Shown: positions 52,251 to 61,291, numbered from the stretch's first letter. The stretch is 64,000 bases of DNA from Chitinophagaceae bacterium (GCA_023251255.1 JAHEZD010000006.1:41447-105446); one strand, 5' to 3'. Translations and numbers: made by a program. The notes: a model not told the origin generated them from the sequence alone.

Positions 52251-53882
52251 TCACTTGGTCACCCTTATCCAATCAAAATCAGCAAAACCTGCATCATTGA
52301 TCTGTGATTGCCTTGTGCAGAAGATGCCAAATTTGGCCCCGATCCAACGGCCAACTTCTGCTGTGAACATATCGCCTGTATCCGTGAACGTTGCTCCATC
52401 AAAACTGTAGCTGAACTGGCATTTACCGCCTGCTGCCACTTTTACCCTCAGGTAAACAGTGGCACTACTTGCTTTTGCGACCACTGTTTCTGTTTCGGGT
52501 TTGTTCTTCTCCGCATCCTTGCACACGGTGTACACCAGGTAGGGGCCATCTTTTTTACTTTTCAATGCAATATTGGCGTAGCTGAAGCCCATGATGGCCA
52601 AACCTGTTTTTTCATTCTCCAATTTTGCATTCGGTTTGAAAGTGAGCTTGGTGGTGACCATGAATTCCTCCGCAGGGAATTTCTGCAGCAATACATTGGG
52701 TGCAAACCAAAGGTTGGCCACACTGTCAACCCTGTCCGAATACAGCCTCAGTGAACCATTGGCCGGATTAGTGAACAGCCATGTGGCTTTGGGATTGGCC
52801 ATCCATTGCCATTGCAGGCCCAATTCATTGCTGTTGAACTCATCGCTTTCCGCAGGTGTTTGAACGGGATAGGTTCTGCCCACATTGGGCTTCTTATAAA
52901 CCGTTACTGGTTCTCCTTTGCCATCACCATCTTTATCAGTCCCAATTACGGGCCAATCATTTACCCATTTCATTGGGTTCAAATGGACCACCCTTCCATA
53001 AGCATCTTTGTCCTGGAAATGCAGGAACCAGTCCTCCCCTGTTTGTGTGGTTACCCATGCGCCCTGATGCGGCCCATTTATTTTGGAAGTGCCTTGGTCC
53101 ATCACCACTTTTCTTTCATAGGGGCCATAGATATTCTTTGAACGGAGCGCCAATTGCCAGCCTGTGGAAACACCACCTGCTGGTGCAAAAATGTAGTAGT
53201 ACCCGTTGCGTTTGTACAATTTGGGGCCTTCCAGCGTTGGGTCTGCGTCATGGCCATCAAATACAATTTTACCTGCATCCATGGTTTTCATGCCATCGGC
53301 ATCCAATTGCTTTACCACGATGATTGATTTGATGCCGGCACGGCTTCCTGCAAAACCATGCACTAGGTACACTTTGCCATTGTCATCCCATAAAGGACAA
53401 GGGTCTATCAGGCCCTTTCCTCCTTCAACCAATACTGGCTCGCTCCAAGGACCTTCGGCCTTCTTTGCCTTAATGACATAGATGCCAAAATCAGGATCTG
53501 GATAATAGATATAAAATTCATTGTTGTGATAACGGATGGCCGGGGCCCAAACGCCATTGCCATGCTGTGTCCTGGAGAAATGCTCATAAGGCGGCTGGCG
53601 TTTCAATGCATAGGTGAGCATCTTCCAGTTCACCAGGTCTTTTGAATGCAGGATGGGCAGACCGGGAATATCCTCAAAGGAAGAGGATACCAAATAAAAA
53701 TCATCGCCTACCCTTATGGCATCGGGATCCGAATAGTCTGCATGCAGGATAGGGTTCCTGTAGGTGCCATCTCCATTGTCGGCCACCCAAACCTGGGACA
53801 CATAATTGTTTTGGGCCGATGTTTCTTCGATTGTCAAGATCAATACTAAAAGCATGATACCAATACCAACCAGTTGCTTCAT
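52251..53882 (-). CDS. GH43 glycoside hydrolase (arabinofuranosidase/xylosidase type)
   Basis: 543 residues with an export signal (ends TSAQ). Five-bladed propeller with the catalytic-base Asp in ILHADYSDPDAIRVGDDFYL, the pKa-modulating Asp in GLIDPCPLWDDNGKVYLVHG, and the general-acid Glu in DPTLEGPKLYKRNGYYYIFA. From about 350 a concanavalin-A-like beta-sandwich (GLQWQWMANP, LWFAPNVLLQKFPAEEF) follows, the C2 domain of beta-xylosidase-like GH43 enzymes. It acts on arabinose or xylose side chains. It is transcribed with GH2, and a MITE-like element lies directly upstream (53923-54111) between it and the PL1 gene. Confidence 0.93.
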   Translation of the reverse strand: MKQLVGIGIMLLVLILTIEETSAQNNYVSQVWVADNGDGTYRNPILHADYSDPDAIRVGDDFYLVSSSFEDIPGLPILHSKDLVNWKMLTYALKRQPPYEHFSRTQHGNGVWAPAIRYHNNEFYIYYPDPDFGIYVIKAKKAEGPWSEPVLVEGGKGLIDPCPLWDDNGKVYLVHGFAGSRAGIKSIIVVKQLDADGMKTMDAGKIVFDGHDADPTLEGPKLYKRNGYYYIFAPAGGVSTGWQLALRSKNIYGPYERKVVMDQGTSKINGPHQGAWVTTQTGEDWFLHFQDKDAYGRVVHLNPMKWVNDWPVIGTDKDGDGKGEPVTVYKKPNVGRTYPVQTPAESDEFNSNELGLQWQWMANPKATWLFTNPANGSLRLYSDRVDSVANLWFAPNVLLQKFPAEEFMVTTKLTFKPNAKLENEKTGLAIMGFSYANIALKSKKDGPYLVYTVCKDAEKNKPETETVVAKASSATVYLRVKVAAGGKCQFSYSFDGATFTDTGDMFTAEVGRWIGAKFGIFCTRQSQINDAGFADFDWIRVTK

Positions 53883-53922
53883 ATTTTTCGTTTGCGTGAA
53901 ATTAGCTGTTATCCATTTACCT

Positions 53923-54111
53923 ACTGATGTTATGCAAAGATTGTGGGAATAATGTCAGCCTTGTCATAGTGAGCTTGCCGAACTACCCGAAGGAATCTGG
54001 TTTCCAAATAGGTTTCGACAGCACTTCGACAAGCTCAGTGTGACATTGCTCAATCCCGATGAAAATATCGGGACAGGCTCTGACATCAGTATTTGACTTT
54101 TTGCATAACAT
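53923..54111. mobile_element. MITE-like repeat, copy A
   Basis: Left end ACTGATGTTATGCAAA (53923-53938), right end TTTGCATAACAT (54100-54111): a 12-bp inverted match, the outer four right-hand bases having diverged. The body shares long identical stretches with copy B at 58469-58615, but carries about 45 extra bases in the middle with CTTCGACAAGCTCAG and a TCCCGAT-n-ATCGGGA hairpin. It sits between the PL1 and GH43 genes of the same strand. Confidence 0.75.
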
Positions 54112-54132
54112 AATTTACTTATTTACTGATGT

Positions 54133-56748
54133 TTACTGCTTGATGAACTTCATGACCTGTACCTTGTTCCCATCTTGGTACTGGAGCAGGTAAACGGCTC
54201 GGGGCAATGATTGGATGTTTATCAAGGTATGCGTACTGTTAGGAAGCAGTTCCACATTCTTTACCTTCCTTCCATCCATGCCAATAATGCTTGCTGTTGC
54301 GCCACTCGGCAAGGAACCATGGTACAGTGTGATGCTTTCGGATGCAGGATTGGGATAGATGGACAGGTTGCTTTTCATTTTATTGTTGATGGCAACAATG
54401 TAGCTGTAGGTAAAAGTACCATCCTTGTTGATCATCCTTAGCCGGTAATAAGCAACTTCATCTATTTTCGTGTTGTCCTGAAAGGAGTAACTGTTGGTTG
54501 TTTTATTTGCCGCTGCAACAGTTCCAATTGAAACGAATGTTCTTCCATTATTGCTCCTTTCCACCTCAAAATCTTTCATGTTCACTTCGTTGGACGTTTT
54601 CCAGAATAGGCTTGCATACCCATTCTGCCATGCAGCAGAAAAATGGGTTAAGGACAATGGCAACGAAATATCCGAGGTAACGCCATTGATTGTTACGTTC
54701 TGGCTGGCGAAATAACGGTTGCCGGATCCGGTAATCCATGCATATATCCTAACACTTAATGTTTGCGATGGGGATACAGGAATGAAGGTAGGCAATGAAG
54801 CTACCTGCTGGCCAGTTAATGGCGTGGTGCTTGTATTGAGCAGTACAACGGGTGTTCCTGTTGTTGTGGCATCATAACTTGAACCATTGTAGGTGCATGA
54901 ACCAATGGGTGCAGAAGTAGCAAAATTATCCAGTGAATAGTAAACGGCCATCCTTGCGGTGCCCGTACCTCCTCCCAACGCACCTAATTCAATAGATGTA
55001 GCTGTGAAATGCTTCCCACCGGAAGGCGATACTTTGTATTCCACGTATGTATTGGCTTCATAGCCTATAGGTAAAAAAGAAGTGGTGGCCGTACGTTGCC
55101 AGCCTGTAATACCACCAAAGGAGCTACCATAGCTTATTCCTGCCATGGCAGGCCCCAAGGCCTGATTGGTGGCCGTAATGCTGCCAACCACCGATGCTAC
55201 CTGATCCGTGAGCAAGGGCCACGTGGCGGATGCAGGATTGGTAGGTGTAGTGGCAGGTACGGCTGCTGTAATGTTGTTTAAATAGTTTTCCAAATTGGTG
55301 TACCCATTTGCTGCAAACACTCCCCTATCTGCTGCATTGTTCGGGTCAAGGCTGTTAGCTGTTTCCCATGCATCCGGCATACCATCATGGTCCGTATCCG
55401 TTGGTGGGGTTGTTGTGGCCAGGTATGGCCAAGCATCAACGGTCTGTGCATAGGCTGTGGCATGTGCATAGCCCCCTTGTACATCGATCAACCTTCCTGT
55501 CCTGTTCTTTACGTCATTGATTATTCTTTTATCCAAAGTGTCCCTTGCAGGTATGGTGCAGCCAACTTTTTTCAATACAGTATCATAAGCTACCAAGGCG
55601 GCATCTGTACTTACTGGTAGGTAACCAGGCAAAAAAGGGGTTGTGACCTTTGACTTAACGGTATCGGCAGCATTGCCCGTGTTCATGTAGGCTCCCAGCC
55701 AATTGTTATTTGTGTTGGTGGCGGAACCATCAACATAGTTGCCAGACAAGTAATACTTTGCGTAGCCATTTGCCGCATTGCTATCCACCCCCACAATCCT
55801 GTACTGCACACTTCCACTACTGGTAGACGGGCCATATTTGTAATAATTATTTACAATATTATACTGGCCCCCTTCACCACCATATACAGTATTGATTCCC
55901 CAATCATAGAGCACGTTATTCCTAAAGTCTGCATTTTCCACCTCGCCTACTGCATAGGTGCTGTTACCTGCAAACCTTGGGTTCCTGTTACGGCAGTGTG
56001 CAAAAAGATTATGGTGGAATGAGCCATGCAACGAGCCCCATATACCTCCATAACCATGATGTTCAAAATCGGCATCGCCCGTTTCAAAATGGTAGGAATA
56101 ATTCAATGGTTCCGAAATCATGTTCCATTGCAGCGTTAAACTATCCCCACGGTAAATAGTTAATGCTTCATCGTTGCTCCAACTAACAGAGCAATGGTCT
56201 ATGATTAAATTCTTATGGCCAAGGTCGCCAAAGGCATCGTCACCACCACTTCCATCCAGGGGCATGCAGCTTGCCGTGAAAGGGGCCACAGGAACGCCAC
56301 AATTGGAGGGTGTTGTTTTCAATTGGTTCTTATCGCCCATCCTGAAACGCATGTAGCGGACAATAACGTTATCCCCATTGATTGCAACGGGATAATCTGC
56401 TATGCAGATCCCATCACCGGGGGCAGTTTGGCCAGCAATGGTCGTGTTTTTCGGTATGTTCAGTTTGGATGCCAAATGTATTGTTCCAGACACCCTGAAT
56501 ACAATGGTCCTATATGGATAGGTTGTTGTTGATTGGCTGCAAGCATAACGCAGGCTGCCGGAACTATTGGCATCCGTTAAGTTGGTCACTTCAAAAACAG
56601 TGGTCAGTGAGGAAACAGTACCGCGGCCACCACTGGCATATTTGCCTGCTCCTTCAGCGCCGGGGAATGCAATTTGCTGGGCATGCAACCGCAAGGTAAC
56701 AACCAGCAGTAATAAGGAGCATTGAATGATTCTGTAAACTTGTTTCAT
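54133..56748 (-). CDS. Secreted pectate lyase (PL1) with T9SS type A sorting domain
   Basis: 871 residues. Signal peptide (ends LHAQ), then the PL1 beta-helix opening QIAFPGAEGAGKYASGGRG, VTNLTDANSSGSLRYA, FRVSGTIHLASKL, TIAGQTAPGDGICI and IIDHCSVSWSNDEALTIY. Later PQHH-type features include NLFAHCRNRNPRFAG and NNVLYDWG. A beta-rich middle (from about 490) precedes a C-terminal LSIYPNPASESITLYHGSL...KFIKQ domain of about 75 residues, the type A signal for the type IX secretion system. It is therefore sent to the cell surface or medium. A truncated pectinesterase gene lies upstream, and LacI-type operators beyond it. Confidence 0.93.
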   Translation of the reverse strand: MKQVYRIIQCSLLLLVVTLRLHAQQIAFPGAEGAGKYASGGRGTVSSLTTVFEVTNLTDANSSGSLRYACSQSTTTYPYRTIVFRVSGTIHLASKLNIPKNTTIAGQTAPGDGICIADYPVAINGDNVIVRYMRFRMGDKNQLKTTPSNCGVPVAPFTASCMPLDGSGGDDAFGDLGHKNLIIDHCSVSWSNDEALTIYRGDSLTLQWNMISEPLNYSYHFETGDADFEHHGYGGIWGSLHGSFHHNLFAHCRNRNPRFAGNSTYAVGEVENADFRNNVLYDWGINTVYGGEGGQYNIVNNYYKYGPSTSSGSVQYRIVGVDSNAANGYAKYYLSGNYVDGSATNTNNNWLGAYMNTGNAADTVKSKVTTPFLPGYLPVSTDAALVAYDTVLKKVGCTIPARDTLDKRIINDVKNRTGRLIDVQGGYAHATAYAQTVDAWPYLATTTPPTDTDHDGMPDAWETANSLDPNNAADRGVFAANGYTNLENYLNNITAAVPATTPTNPASATWPLLTDQVASVVGSITATNQALGPAMAGISYGSSFGGITGWQRTATTSFLPIGYEANTYVEYKVSPSGGKHFTATSIELGALGGGTGTARMAVYYSLDNFATSAPIGSCTYNGSSYDATTTGTPVVLLNTSTTPLTGQQVASLPTFIPVSPSQTLSVRIYAWITGSGNRYFASQNVTINGVTSDISLPLSLTHFSAAWQNGYASLFWKTSNEVNMKDFEVERSNNGRTFVSIGTVAAANKTTNSYSFQDNTKIDEVAYYRLRMINKDGTFTYSYIVAINNKMKSNLSIYPNPASESITLYHGSLPSGATASIIGMDGRKVKNVELLPNSTHTLINIQSLPRAVYLLQYQDGNKVQVMKFIKQ

Positions 56749-56808
56749 TGTATTTTTTTAGTTTTTGAAGAGGCAACATGATTACTACGGATATTACCTC
56801 TTCTACCT

Positions 56809-56958
56809 TCAATGGTGCGATGAAAAAAATGATTGTTTCATGAAAGTCGCTGCGCCATCCTTTGCAACAACAACACCGTACTGTGCCCTTGCCCCAAATG
56901 ATACAAGAAGGAAGATGATTGAAAAAGTAAGCCTTCTATTGAATGTGGTAATCTTCAT
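56809..56958 (-). pseudogene. Pectinesterase (CE8) N-terminal remnant
   Basis: 49 codons: signal peptide (FSIIFLLVSFGARAQ) and then YGVVVAKDGAATFM, the normal first strand of CE8 pectinesterases (VVAKDGSGxFxTVQEAI), which then stops abruptly (KQSFFSSHH and stop). The TVQEAI continuation and the remaining roughly 280 codons are missing. It lies just upstream of the PL1 gene on the same strand, so a deletion has removed the pectinesterase. The rest of the 56749-57162 gap holds the operators below. Confidence 0.65.
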
Positions 56959-57042
56959 GTTCTGTCTTGGCAAGCTTCCATGAGTGGTTTCAAGAACACC
57001 CCGCTGGAGAGCAATGGTTAAATCGTTAGAAATAGCTTTGCA

Positions 57043-57074
57043 GTTTCGCAATTCAATCGATTGAATTACGAAAC
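57043..57074. promoter_or_regulatory. LacI-type operator 1 (32-bp palindrome, one mismatch pair)
   Basis: Perfect 18-bp core AATTCAATCGATTGAATT (57050-57067) extended by GTTTCG/CGAAAC arms across one mismatched pair. CpG-centred. Position suits control of the minus-strand pectinase genes. Confidence 0.75.
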
Positions 57075-57104
57075 ATAATTACTAACTCTTTTGCTTATAC
57101 TGCC

Positions 57105-57136
57105 TAAATATCACGCAATCGATTGCGTGATATTTA
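57105..57136. promoter_or_regulatory. LacI-type operator 2 (perfect 32-bp palindrome)
   Basis: Perfect palindrome with core ACGCAATCGATTGCGT, each half site 16 bases, centre CpG at 57120/57121. It ends 26 bases before the LacI start, so it probably mediates autoregulation. Operators 1 and 2 share CAATCGATTG and their centres are 62 bases apart (about six helical turns). Confidence 0.82.
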
Positions 57137-57162
57137 ATGCTGGAAATTCAGTTTATTTGGAT

Positions 57163-58203
57163 ATGCGAATGCAAAAGAGAGCAACAATCCACGATATTGC
57201 CAAGCTGCTCAATATAACTTCGGGCACGGTTTCAAGGGCCCTCCATAATGATACTAGGGTCAAGGCCCTGACCAAAAAAAAAGTACTTGATGCTGCAAAA
57301 AAGCTCAATTACAAGCCCAATACCAATGCTTCAAACCTCCGGACAGGGGATTCCAAAATTATCGGTGTCATTGTGCCGCAAATGGACATCAATTTTTTCT
57401 CCAACGTCATTGTTGGGATAGAAGAAGTGGCGAGCAAGAACAATTATAATCTTATCATCTGCCAGTCCAATGACCTCTACGAAAAAGAAAAGGCATCCGT
57501 TGAGACGCTGATCAAACAAAATGTGGCCTGCATCATTCTTTCCCTTGCTGGTGGCACGGAAAATACGGAGCATCTGGTTGAAGCAGTCAAGCACAATATT
57601 CCCCTTATTCAATTTGACAGGACCGATGAAAACCTGCTGACCGATAGGGTGGTCAATGAAATAGACAATATTGTAATGGACATGATGCAGCACCTTTTTG
57701 ACCAAGGGTACCGGGACATCGCTTATATGGCAGGGCCCCAGAATATTGACATTTTCAAGAAAAGGAGAACTGCATTTGAAAAAAGTTTGGAAAAGTTAGG
57801 CCTGCCCTATGATGCAAAAAAAATCATCTCTTATGACCTTAGCCGCGCTTCTGCCAAGAAAGCAGCAGAAAAATTGCTGACACGCAAGAAGCGTCCGGAT
57901 GCCATTTTTGCATCCTCCGACTTCGGGGCCCTTGGCGCTTGGGAGGTTTCAAAAGAAATGGGGCTTAGGGTACCTGAAGAACTTGGCATCTGTGGCTTCT
58001 CCAATGAATTCTATACCGAAATAACAAAACCGTCCATCACAACCGTGAACCAGTTCAGTAAGGAAATGGGACAAGCAGCTAGTAGGATTTTCTTTGAATC
58101 CCTTCATCGGGGCGCATTTGAAAAGCCCCAAACAGTGGTCATTACGCCGGAACTTATTATCAGGGAATCAACAACCCGTTTGCCTAAAAAGGCTAACCAT
58201 TAA
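57163..58203 (+). CDS. LacI-family transcriptional regulator (pectin locus 2)
   Basis: 346 residues from the ATG at 57163 (a second ATG is two codons on). A longer frame from 57091 is rejected because it would encode the operator palindrome. HTH: ATIHDIAKLLNITSGTVSRALHN with hinge NYKPNTNASNLRTG; sensor: IIGVIVPQMDINFFSNVIVGIEE, DIAYMAGPQNIDIFKKRR, PDAIFASSDFGALGAW. It is divergent from the pectinase genes, and two palindromes at its start suggest autoregulation and control of the PL1 (and perhaps GH43/GH2) genes. Confidence 0.94.
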   Translation: MRMQKRATIHDIAKLLNITSGTVSRALHNDTRVKALTKKKVLDAAKKLNYKPNTNASNLRTGDSKIIGVIVPQMDINFFSNVIVGIEEVASKNNYNLIICQSNDLYEKEKASVETLIKQNVACIILSLAGGTENTEHLVEAVKHNIPLIQFDRTDENLLTDRVVNEIDNIVMDMMQHLFDQGYRDIAYMAGPQNIDIFKKRRTAFEKSLEKLGLPYDAKKIISYDLSRASAKKAAEKLLTRKKRPDAIFASSDFGALGAWEVSKEMGLRVPEELGICGFSNEFYTEITKPSITTVNQFSKEMGQAASRIFFESLHRGAFEKPQTVVITPELIIRESTTRLPKKANH

Positions 58204-58264
58204 TACTAGGACTTAGGGATGCAATTACCCGCAAGACCAAGAATAACTCGGACCTTATCTCTCA

Positions 58265-58295
58265 CCCAACTCAAAGATTCCATTCCGCACTGCAT
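58265..58295 (-). pseudogene. Remnant of LuxR-type HTH gene 3' end
   Basis: 31 bases matching the 3' end of the LuxR-type gene (63219-63249) at 28 positions, encoding an AVRNGIFELG-like end. No upstream part of such a gene is present, so it looks like a leftover of a duplication or deletion. Confidence 0.45.
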
Positions 58296-58305
58296 GATGG
58301 ATTGG

Positions 58306-58433
58306 GGTAGTGCATCAGTTTGAAAATTATCTTTTGAAATGAATGTCAGCCTGAGCCTGTCGAAGGCATTTTACATCCGGAAATCGGTTTCGACAAGCTC
58401 AACCTGACAGGAAATTCAAACTGATGCACTACC
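58306..58433. mobile_element. MITE-like repeat type 2
   Basis: Perfect 19-bp terminal inverted repeats GGTAGTGCATCAGTTTGAA (58306-58324) and its complement (58415-58433), length 128. The core has GTCAGCCTGAGCCTGTCGAAGG and GGTTTCGACAAGCTCAACC words arranged as an inner inverted repeat. No coding capacity and no clear target duplication. Confidence 0.75.
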
Positions 58434-58468
58434 TGGATTTGCTATAAGCATTGTCTCCTTTCTCTTAT

Positions 58469-58615
58469 TAACTGATGTTACGCAAAGATTGTGGGAATAA
58501 TGTCAGCCTTGTCATAGTGAGCTTGCCGAACTACCCGAAGGCGATTTAGTTTCCAAATAGGTTTCGACAGGCTCAACCTGACATCAGTATTTGACATTTT
58601 GCGTAACATCAGTTA
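58469..58615. mobile_element. MITE-like repeat, copy B
   Basis: Perfect 18-bp inverted ends TAACTGATGTTACGCAAA (58469-58486) and complement (58598-58615), total 147 bases; the flanking words TTATTA occur on both sides, partly overlapping the ends. The body is nearly identical to copy A except for a missing middle piece. The remainder of 58204-58823 shows no gene. Confidence 0.8.
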
Positions 58616-58823
58616 TTAACGTAAGTTGCTAGTGAGTATCCCTTTGATAACAGCTATCTGCAAATGAATGATTGGTCCTATCCCCTTTGGCCAAGGCAAC
58701 AGCAAGTAAAACCTTCCTAGAAAAGGCTTTAGTCCAAAGCAATAACCTCCCTGTTCACCTATCCGCATGCCTCAATGGTCGTTACCTGCTCAAGCCAACA
58801 TTATTACGCTTACATTAGCATCT

Positions 58824-61205
58824 ATGTTTACGAAACGATCCTACCTGTTCATTTGCCTAATGGCATGCGGCTATTGGGGAATGGCCCAAAAACAGCCGCC
58901 CCGTCCTGCCATCAATAAGCAACAGGATACCACCAAGCCACGCAGATATTTTGACAGCAGCATCTTTGCCGATGCCAATGTGCTTACCCAAAGTGATTAC
59001 CTGGCAGCCATAGAAAAGACTTTCCAGCTTTTCAACAAGGTACCCGTGGTCATCAGTTCTTTCACGGAGCTGGACAATCTACAGCAGGAACTGGTGGACG
59101 ATGACTCTGCCCTTTCCATTATGAAGGACAGGGTGTCACAAACGGACAGGACGTTGAACATACGCAACCTGCAAATGTTCCAGACCCTGCTGAATGAACT
59201 GAAAACAAAGACCGCATCCTCCATCAAGGAGCTACAGACCTATGATGACCAGATGGATGCCCTAAAAAGGGAAGTGCTGGAACTGAGAAGGGACACCATA
59301 CTGCGCCATGTGTTCAGGGATTCTGCCTTGCGCATGTCACTCATGCCCCAATTGAAGGACCTCCGCAAGAAACGCAGCAATGTGGACAGTTTGGTAAAGC
59401 TTTACACAGATGTGATCAACCGTTTAAAAGCAACTGCTGCTGCCAATTTTATACTTACGGATGAACTTGTTTACCAGACCAATGCACTGCAGAAAAATGT
59501 GCGCCTCAATGCCTTCAAGAAAGAAAGGCGCTATATCTGGGAAGCCAGGAGCGGTCCGGTCCGCACAATGCCACAGGGCTTCAGGAGATCCATACAGGGT
59601 GAGCAGAAACTGGTGGCCTATTATTTTTCGGACACCCGGAACCAGCGTTTGCTTTTACTGGTTACCGGCCTGGTGTTCTTCTGCTGGGTATGGTACAATT
59701 TCAAAAGCCTCCAGCGCCTGAACAAACAGGATGCTGTACATGCGTTTGACTTTACTTATATTAGTCCCTATCCTGTTGCAGTGTCCTTGGTGTTCATGCT
59801 GAACCTGGCACCCCTCTTCGACCTTCATGCACCGGCCATTTATGTGGAGTCCGTGCAGCTACTGTTGATGCTGGTGCTTACTTGGATATTCCGCAAGCAA
59901 TTGCCCAAAACATGGTTTGCCTTATGGTGCGTTTTTATTGTACTGTTCCTATTCCTCACTTTCTCCCGCCTGTTGGGGCTTTCTGTAACGGGACAGCGCT
60001 GGTTTACCCTCTGCATCAATACAGTTTCTTTTATATTGGGCCTGTTTGTTTTGTTGAGGAACAAAAGCAAGGCACTGAAACATAAGCTGTTTTTCTTTGC
60101 GGGCATCCTTTACCTGCTGTTCAATCTACTGGCCATTCCACTGAACCTTTTTGGCAGGGTAACTCTCATGCAGATACTGGGTTCCACAGCCGTGTACGCC
60201 TTTGCCCAAACAGTTGGCCTATGGGCATTCGTGCGCATTTGCATAGAAGCTTTCCTGCTGCAAATAGAAGCCAGCAGGGTACGGAAAAAATATCCCGATT
60301 ATTTTGAGCATGGGCCTATTGAAAGGAGCCTCACCAAACTGGTTGGCAGTTTTGCTGCCTTTATTTGGCTGGTAGTACTTGCCACCAACTTAAATATATA
60401 CTCCATGGTATGGGAGTGGTTGGGCAGCTTCCTCGTCACAAAACGCACGTTGGGAAGCTTTTCGTTTTCCATCAGTGGCATCATCCTGTTCCTGGGCATT
60501 ATATGGATTGCCAATTTCCTGCAGAAATACATTGCCTACTTCTTTGGGGATGTGGGCGATGATGCCGCATTTGACAATAAGGGCCAGCGGTCACGGCTGC
60601 TGATTACCCGTTTGATACTGCTGAGCCTGGGGTTCCTGCTGGCCGTGGCTGCATCTGGCCTGCCCATTGACAAGATTACGGTGGTGCTGGGCGCATTGGG
60701 TGTGGGCATTGGCCTGGGCCTCCAAAGCATTGTGAACAATTTCGTATCCGGCATCATACTCATTTTTGATAGGCCACTGCGTATTGGGGATGTGGTGGAA
60801 CTTGGCAGCAACAAGGGACGCATCAAGGAAATTGGCATACGCTCCAGCACACTGCTTACGGACGAAGGGGCCGAAGTGATCATACCCAATGGGGATGTGC
60901 TATCGCACAACATTGTAAACTGGACACTTAGCAACAACCATATACGCATCAATATGGTATTCAAAGTAGAGAAGCCATTTGATGAAGCGCAGGCCGCCAC
61001 TACCATAAAAGAAACCATACTCAGCAACAAGGATGTCCATAACCGGAAGGAACCCATGGTACTCGTAAACCACCTAAATGCCCAATCGGCCGATATCAAG
61101 GTGTACTATTGGTGCAGTGATGTAACCAAAGTGGAACAGATCAATAGTGAAGTGTATGCAGCGGTGTACAGGAAACTGGAGGAAAGTGGGGTGAATGTTT
61201 TATAG
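58824..61205 (+). CDS. MscS-family mechanosensitive channel, large multi-domain type
   Basis: 793 residues from the ATG at 58824, with a signal peptide (ends GMAQ). The frame opens 19 codons earlier at 58767, but the signal peptide supports the later start. A periplasmic coiled-coil-rich region (about 30-270: TLLNELKTKTASSIKELQ, LRKKRSNVDSLVKLYTDVI) leads to about ten membrane helices. The pore helix and beta domain follow: GALGVGIGLGLQSIVNNFVSGIILIFDRPLRIGDVVEL, IRSSTLLTDEGAEVIIPNG and a C-terminal alpha/beta domain. This matches MscK/MscM-like channels that release solutes upon hypo-osmotic shock. No obvious regulatory partner nearby. Confidence 0.92.
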   Translation: MFTKRSYLFICLMACGYWGMAQKQPPRPAINKQQDTTKPRRYFDSSIFADANVLTQSDYLAAIEKTFQLFNKVPVVISSFTELDNLQQELVDDDSALSIMKDRVSQTDRTLNIRNLQMFQTLLNELKTKTASSIKELQTYDDQMDALKREVLELRRDTILRHVFRDSALRMSLMPQLKDLRKKRSNVDSLVKLYTDVINRLKATAAANFILTDELVYQTNALQKNVRLNAFKKERRYIWEARSGPVRTMPQGFRRSIQGEQKLVAYYFSDTRNQRLLLLVTGLVFFCWVWYNFKSLQRLNKQDAVHAFDFTYISPYPVAVSLVFMLNLAPLFDLHAPAIYVESVQLLLMLVLTWIFRKQLPKTWFALWCVFIVLFLFLTFSRLLGLSVTGQRWFTLCINTVSFILGLFVLLRNKSKALKHKLFFFAGILYLLFNLLAIPLNLFGRVTLMQILGSTAVYAFAQTVGLWAFVRICIEAFLLQIEASRVRKKYPDYFEHGPIERSLTKLVGSFAAFIWLVVLATNLNIYSMVWEWLGSFLVTKRTLGSFSFSISGIILFLGIIWIANFLQKYIAYFFGDVGDDAAFDNKGQRSRLLITRLILLSLGFLLAVAASGLPIDKITVVLGALGVGIGLGLQSIVNNFVSGIILIFDRPLRIGDVVELGSNKGRIKEIGIRSSTLLTDEGAEVIIPNGDVLSHNIVNWTLSNNHIRINMVFKVEKPFDEAQAATTIKETILSNKDVHNRKEPMVLVNHLNAQSADIKVYYWCSDVTKVEQINSEVYAAVYRKLEESGVNVL

Positions 61206-61232
61206 GCATCCTGTCTACCCCCATAAACTGAA

Positions 61233-61261
61233 GGGCGGTTACTGCAAAACAGTAGCCGCCC
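61233..61261. terminator. Terminator between MscS and lipoprotein genes
   Basis: Stem GGGCGGTTACTG/CAGTAGCCGCCC with a 5-base loop and one G-U pair. The genes converge, so it may serve both strands, although T-runs are short. Confidence 0.65.
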
Positions 61262-61291
61262 CTTATTATTGAACAAAATGCCTGCTATAAT

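Noticed and set aside
57091..57162. Upstream start for the LacI gene
   Set aside because: The extra codons would be made of the operator palindrome and precede the normal HTH beginning.
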